Assembly (NCBI RefSeq): GCF_000350225.1
Contig: NW_005179157.1
Coordinates: forward strand, 62,001-126,000
Reading direction: 5' to 3'
Length of the DNA stretch: 64,000 nt
Origin: Chondrus crispus
Taxonomy: Eukaryota; Rhodophyta; Florideophyceae; Gigartinales; Gigartinaceae
Of this stretch, positions 61,714-64,000 are shown piece by piece (position 1 is the first letter of the stretch; each line of letters opens with the position of its first letter). The notes beneath the pieces are model-generated. The model was not told the DNA's origin, did not search any database, and was given only the letters and a program-made list of their open reading frames with translations. The position numbers were made by a program, and so were the translations under genes.

Positions 61714-63807
61714 ATGTCCTCTCTCTCCCCCCCACGACGCGGTCTGGGTTCACGCCCCCCCGCCTCCCCTGCCACATCCTCCTCCTCCTCTTCGTCCTCC
61801 TCGGCCCCCTCTCTCTCCTTGTCTGGCCTCCCCTCAAATTTCGGCGGCTCCAAATCGCGCAAACGTCGCCGCGCCACGCCGTCTTCACCATCCCTCCCCG
61901 CCGCTCCAGAGCCGCCGCCTGGAGAATGGGAGCGGCATACGCGCGGAATTGGCTCTAAGATCCTCGCAAAGCAAGGGTTTTCAGGCCGCCTCGGGGTCCA
62001 TGCGGATGGGATACATGCGCCGTTGCAGTCGGTCTCTAGGCCGACCAGACTGGGCCTGGGGGCTGGTAATTTTGATGAATGGAAGCCTGAGGAAGAGGAG
62101 ACGAAAAGGAGAGATGAGGAGACGGAGAAGCCGAGGAAAAAGAAGTGGAAGAAGAGTGCGGAGGGAGTCACAGTGCGAGTACGGAAGCCCCGGCTTGCGG
62201 TCGGGGAAGAGAAAGGCGGGAAAGAAGGACATAGCGAGCTGCCTGAGGCGAGCAAGCAACCTTTGTTTGCCGTGCCGGAAATCGCCTATAACCTGCGCCT
62301 GCTAACCGACAACGCGCGCTCCTCCCTTGACGCCGCACATCGCCGTCGCGAGACAGAAAAGTTGATCCGCGCTACGACTTCAGCAGAGCGCGAAAAGCTG
62401 TCTGCAGAGTCCCTTGCCGCCGGCGAGGCGGTGGCCTACCTGAACGAGCTGCGCTCACGGCTGACGACGCTGCAGCGCGCGTACGACACCCCGAACGACG
62501 AGTTTGAGGCAGCGTTAGACGAGGCAGCGCGCTGGGTGGGAAAGGGGGCTGCTCGATATATAGCGCAACAGTGTCTAACAGAGGCGATCGTGGAGGTGGT
62601 GTATAGTCGGGCGGAGGGCAAGGTTGCTGAGTGCTTGTCGGCTGGGGCGCAGAGCAGGAAGGGTCGAATTCGAGAGATGAAGCACGTAGGAAGGGTACTA
62701 GCACTAGCACGGGGGGTGGTGATGCAAGAGATGTATATAGCGCTATGTGCGCGGCTGATACTGCCGCGGATGCGACGGGTGGTGATGCGGGCGGATTGGG
62801 ACGCGGTGGAGGGGGCGTGGGTGGCAGATGTGCTGCGGGAACTGCGAGATATGATGCCGGATGCCGTGATGGACGCGTTTGCAGAAGAGAGTTTGGTGCC
62901 GCGGTTGGTTAGGAGTGTAGAACAATGGAAGGACGACGACGTACCGCTGCACGTGTGGATACACCCGTGGTTACCGGTGGTGGGAAGGCGCGGGTTGGGA
63001 GAAGTGCTGGGGAGGGTGAGGGTGCAGGTGACGAAGCGGCTGGAGAAGTGGAGTAGCAGAGACGGAATAGAGAGGACCAGAGAGCTGGTTGAGCTGGTGC
63101 AAAGGTGGACTGGGGTGCTGTCGAGACGGAAACTGCAGATGGCGCTGGCGAGGCACGTGACAGTGAAGTTGATACGAGATGTGGAGTGGTTTTGCGACGA
63201 CGTGAATAGGTTGGCTGAAGTGGAGGCAGGCGCGGCCAAGCCAGAATGTTTTGAGAGAATGGGGGTTTGGAGTGCGGTGGTTAGCGCTCGGATGATGGGG
63301 GGACGGTTGGAGGGGATGTTTGTGGGAATGTGCAGGGCGATGAGAAGGATTGTGTTTGAGAGCGGGGGGTGGAGGGAGGGGGCTGAGTATTACAGAATGT
63401 GGAAGGGGTGGCTACCACGGGGGGTAGTGGGGCATGTGCGAGGAGGGCTGGGGGCGATTTTGTTCGTGATACATGCGGGGCGGGTGGAGGGGAGGGAAGA
63501 GGTTCGGAGGAAGCTGCGTGGCGCGGATGTGAGGGGCCTGTTAAAGAATAGGTTCGCGGGAGCGAAGGCGGAAGCAGTGAAGCGGTGGAAGGAAGGGCGG
63601 GTAGGCCTGAAGGAGGCGGTGATGGGGGTAGCGAAGAGGGAGGGGTTGCTGGTGGTAGGGGACGGGAGGGCGGTGGAGGGGGTGCCAACGCTTAGAGTGG
63701 GGAGGGTGAGGGTAGTGCTGGACGGGCGGAGGGGGGTGGTGGGCGTTGTGACCGGGGAGGGGGTGAAGGTGGTCGGGATGGATGAGCTTGTTGCACTGGC
63801 AAGGTGA
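61714..63807 (+). CDS. TFIP11: TFIP11/Ntr1-like spliceosome disassembly factor
   Basis: It has 697 residues from the ATG at 61714 (CACCATGTC context); an upstream ATG at 61618 would add 32 residues. The serine/proline-rich N-terminus is followed by a G-patch at about 77-121 (TRGIGSKILAKQGFSGRLG, then RPTRLGLGAG). A basic linker (EKPRKKKWKKSAEG) comes before a long helical GCFC-type domain with the family signature WKDDDVPLHVWIHPWLPVVG at about 405-424. TFIP11/Ntr1 activates the helicase DHX15/Prp43 through the G-patch to release the intron lariat. Third codon positions become extremely G-rich in the last 1.2 kb. It is a single exon. Confidence 0.92.
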   Translation: MSSLSPPRRGLGSRPPASPATSSSSSSSSSAPSLSLSGLPSNFGGSKSRKRRRATPSSPSLPAAPEPPPGEWERHTRGIGSKILAKQGFSGRLGVHADGIHAPLQSVSRPTRLGLGAGNFDEWKPEEEETKRRDEETEKPRKKKWKKSAEGVTVRVRKPRLAVGEEKGGKEGHSELPEASKQPLFAVPEIAYNLRLLTDNARSSLDAAHRRRETEKLIRATTSAEREKLSAESLAAGEAVAYLNELRSRLTTLQRAYDTPNDEFEAALDEAARWVGKGAARYIAQQCLTEAIVEVVYSRAEGKVAECLSAGAQSRKGRIREMKHVGRVLALARGVVMQEMYIALCARLILPRMRRVVMRADWDAVEGAWVADVLRELRDMMPDAVMDAFAEESLVPRLVRSVEQWKDDDVPLHVWIHPWLPVVGRRGLGEVLGRVRVQVTKRLEKWSSRDGIERTRELVELVQRWTGVLSRRKLQMALARHVTVKLIRDVEWFCDDVNRLAEVEAGAAKPECFERMGVWSAVVSARMMGGRLEGMFVGMCRAMRRIVFESGGWREGAEYYRMWKGWLPRGVVGHVRGGLGAILFVIHAGRVEGREEVRRKLRGADVRGLLKNRFAGAKAEAVKRWKEGRVGLKEAVMGVAKREGLLVVGDGRAVEGVPTLRVGRVRVVLDGRRGVVGVVTGEGVKVVGMDELVALAR

Positions 63808-64000
63808 AGGCGGAGGAGGCAGCGGTGGAGGACAGAATACGTTTGACAGGGGGTGTGTGCTGCGGGCGCCTCTCACATGCTCATGCAAATATTATGTAAA
63901 GGGCCTGTCATACGTGCGGGTGGCGCCGATGCAACGTGGTGCGCCAGTGCATCGCTCGTCCAATGAGAGGCGCCTGGGGATGTATCTCAGGTTCTGTCTT

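Noticed and set aside
61583-63888. Minus-strand and alternative plus-strand frames over TFIP11
   Set aside because: Proline-, serine- or histidine-rich mirror frames of a strongly G-biased coding strand.

Overview
The window is nuclear DNA of an intron-poor eukaryote with a plastid and a mitochondrion. It has two kinds of territory. A dense block of mostly single-exon host genes lies at about 25.9-43.3 kb, and one more conserved gene lies at the right edge. Long AT-rich or transposon-filled tracts surround them. Plastid-type presequences, a plant-like double B-box protein, very short convergent intergenic gaps and many Harbinger and pogo elements suit a red alga of the Chondrus kind. That assignment is an inference, not something the sequence proves.

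Left part (1-25.3 kb): an AT-rich stretch with paired near-perfect hairpins and a recurring 12-bp palindrome; a small MITE; a PIF/Harbinger DNA transposon (4902-14581) whose transposase gene is split by a young Ty3/Gypsy-type LTR element (6328-13113, TSD ATCTT); a decayed pogo/Tigger-like transposase (15143-16748); a decayed Myb-like transposon accessory gene (18170-19061); a double B-box gene (19745-20044); coding-like blocks of a probable secreted protein on the minus strand (20236-21040); a host gene start cut off near a decayed Harbinger-like transposase (21717-22796); and an apparently whole pogo element with TIRs and TA target sites (23150-25346).

Gene island (25.9-43.3 kb): a plastid PDZ protein; a 1321-residue fusion of glutamine amidotransferase, WD40 and M20 peptidase domains, equivalent to yeast Dug3 plus Dug2 (glutathione degradation); Nse3/MAGE of the SMC5/6 complex; two small spliced mitochondrial genes, one an ATPase inhibitor IF1-like protein; a large alpha-solenoid protein, perhaps SAPS-like; AP-3 sigma; a plastid BASS-family transporter; and a plastid membrane protein. 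Neighbours are often tail-to-tail with 37-243 bp between stop codons, or head-to-head.

Right part (43.3-64 kb): about 5 kb without recognised genes; a SANT/DUF6818 transposon-type protein gene downstream of a perfect hairpin; a fungal-type APH-fold kinase that looks broken; an intact DDE transposase; a DUF4246 gene with one in-frame TAG; and TFIP11/Ntr1, a spliceosome disassembly factor with a G-patch.

The most notable host finding is the one-chain Dug3-Dug2 fusion. The most notable mobile-DNA finding is the nested insertion, with both target-site duplications readable.
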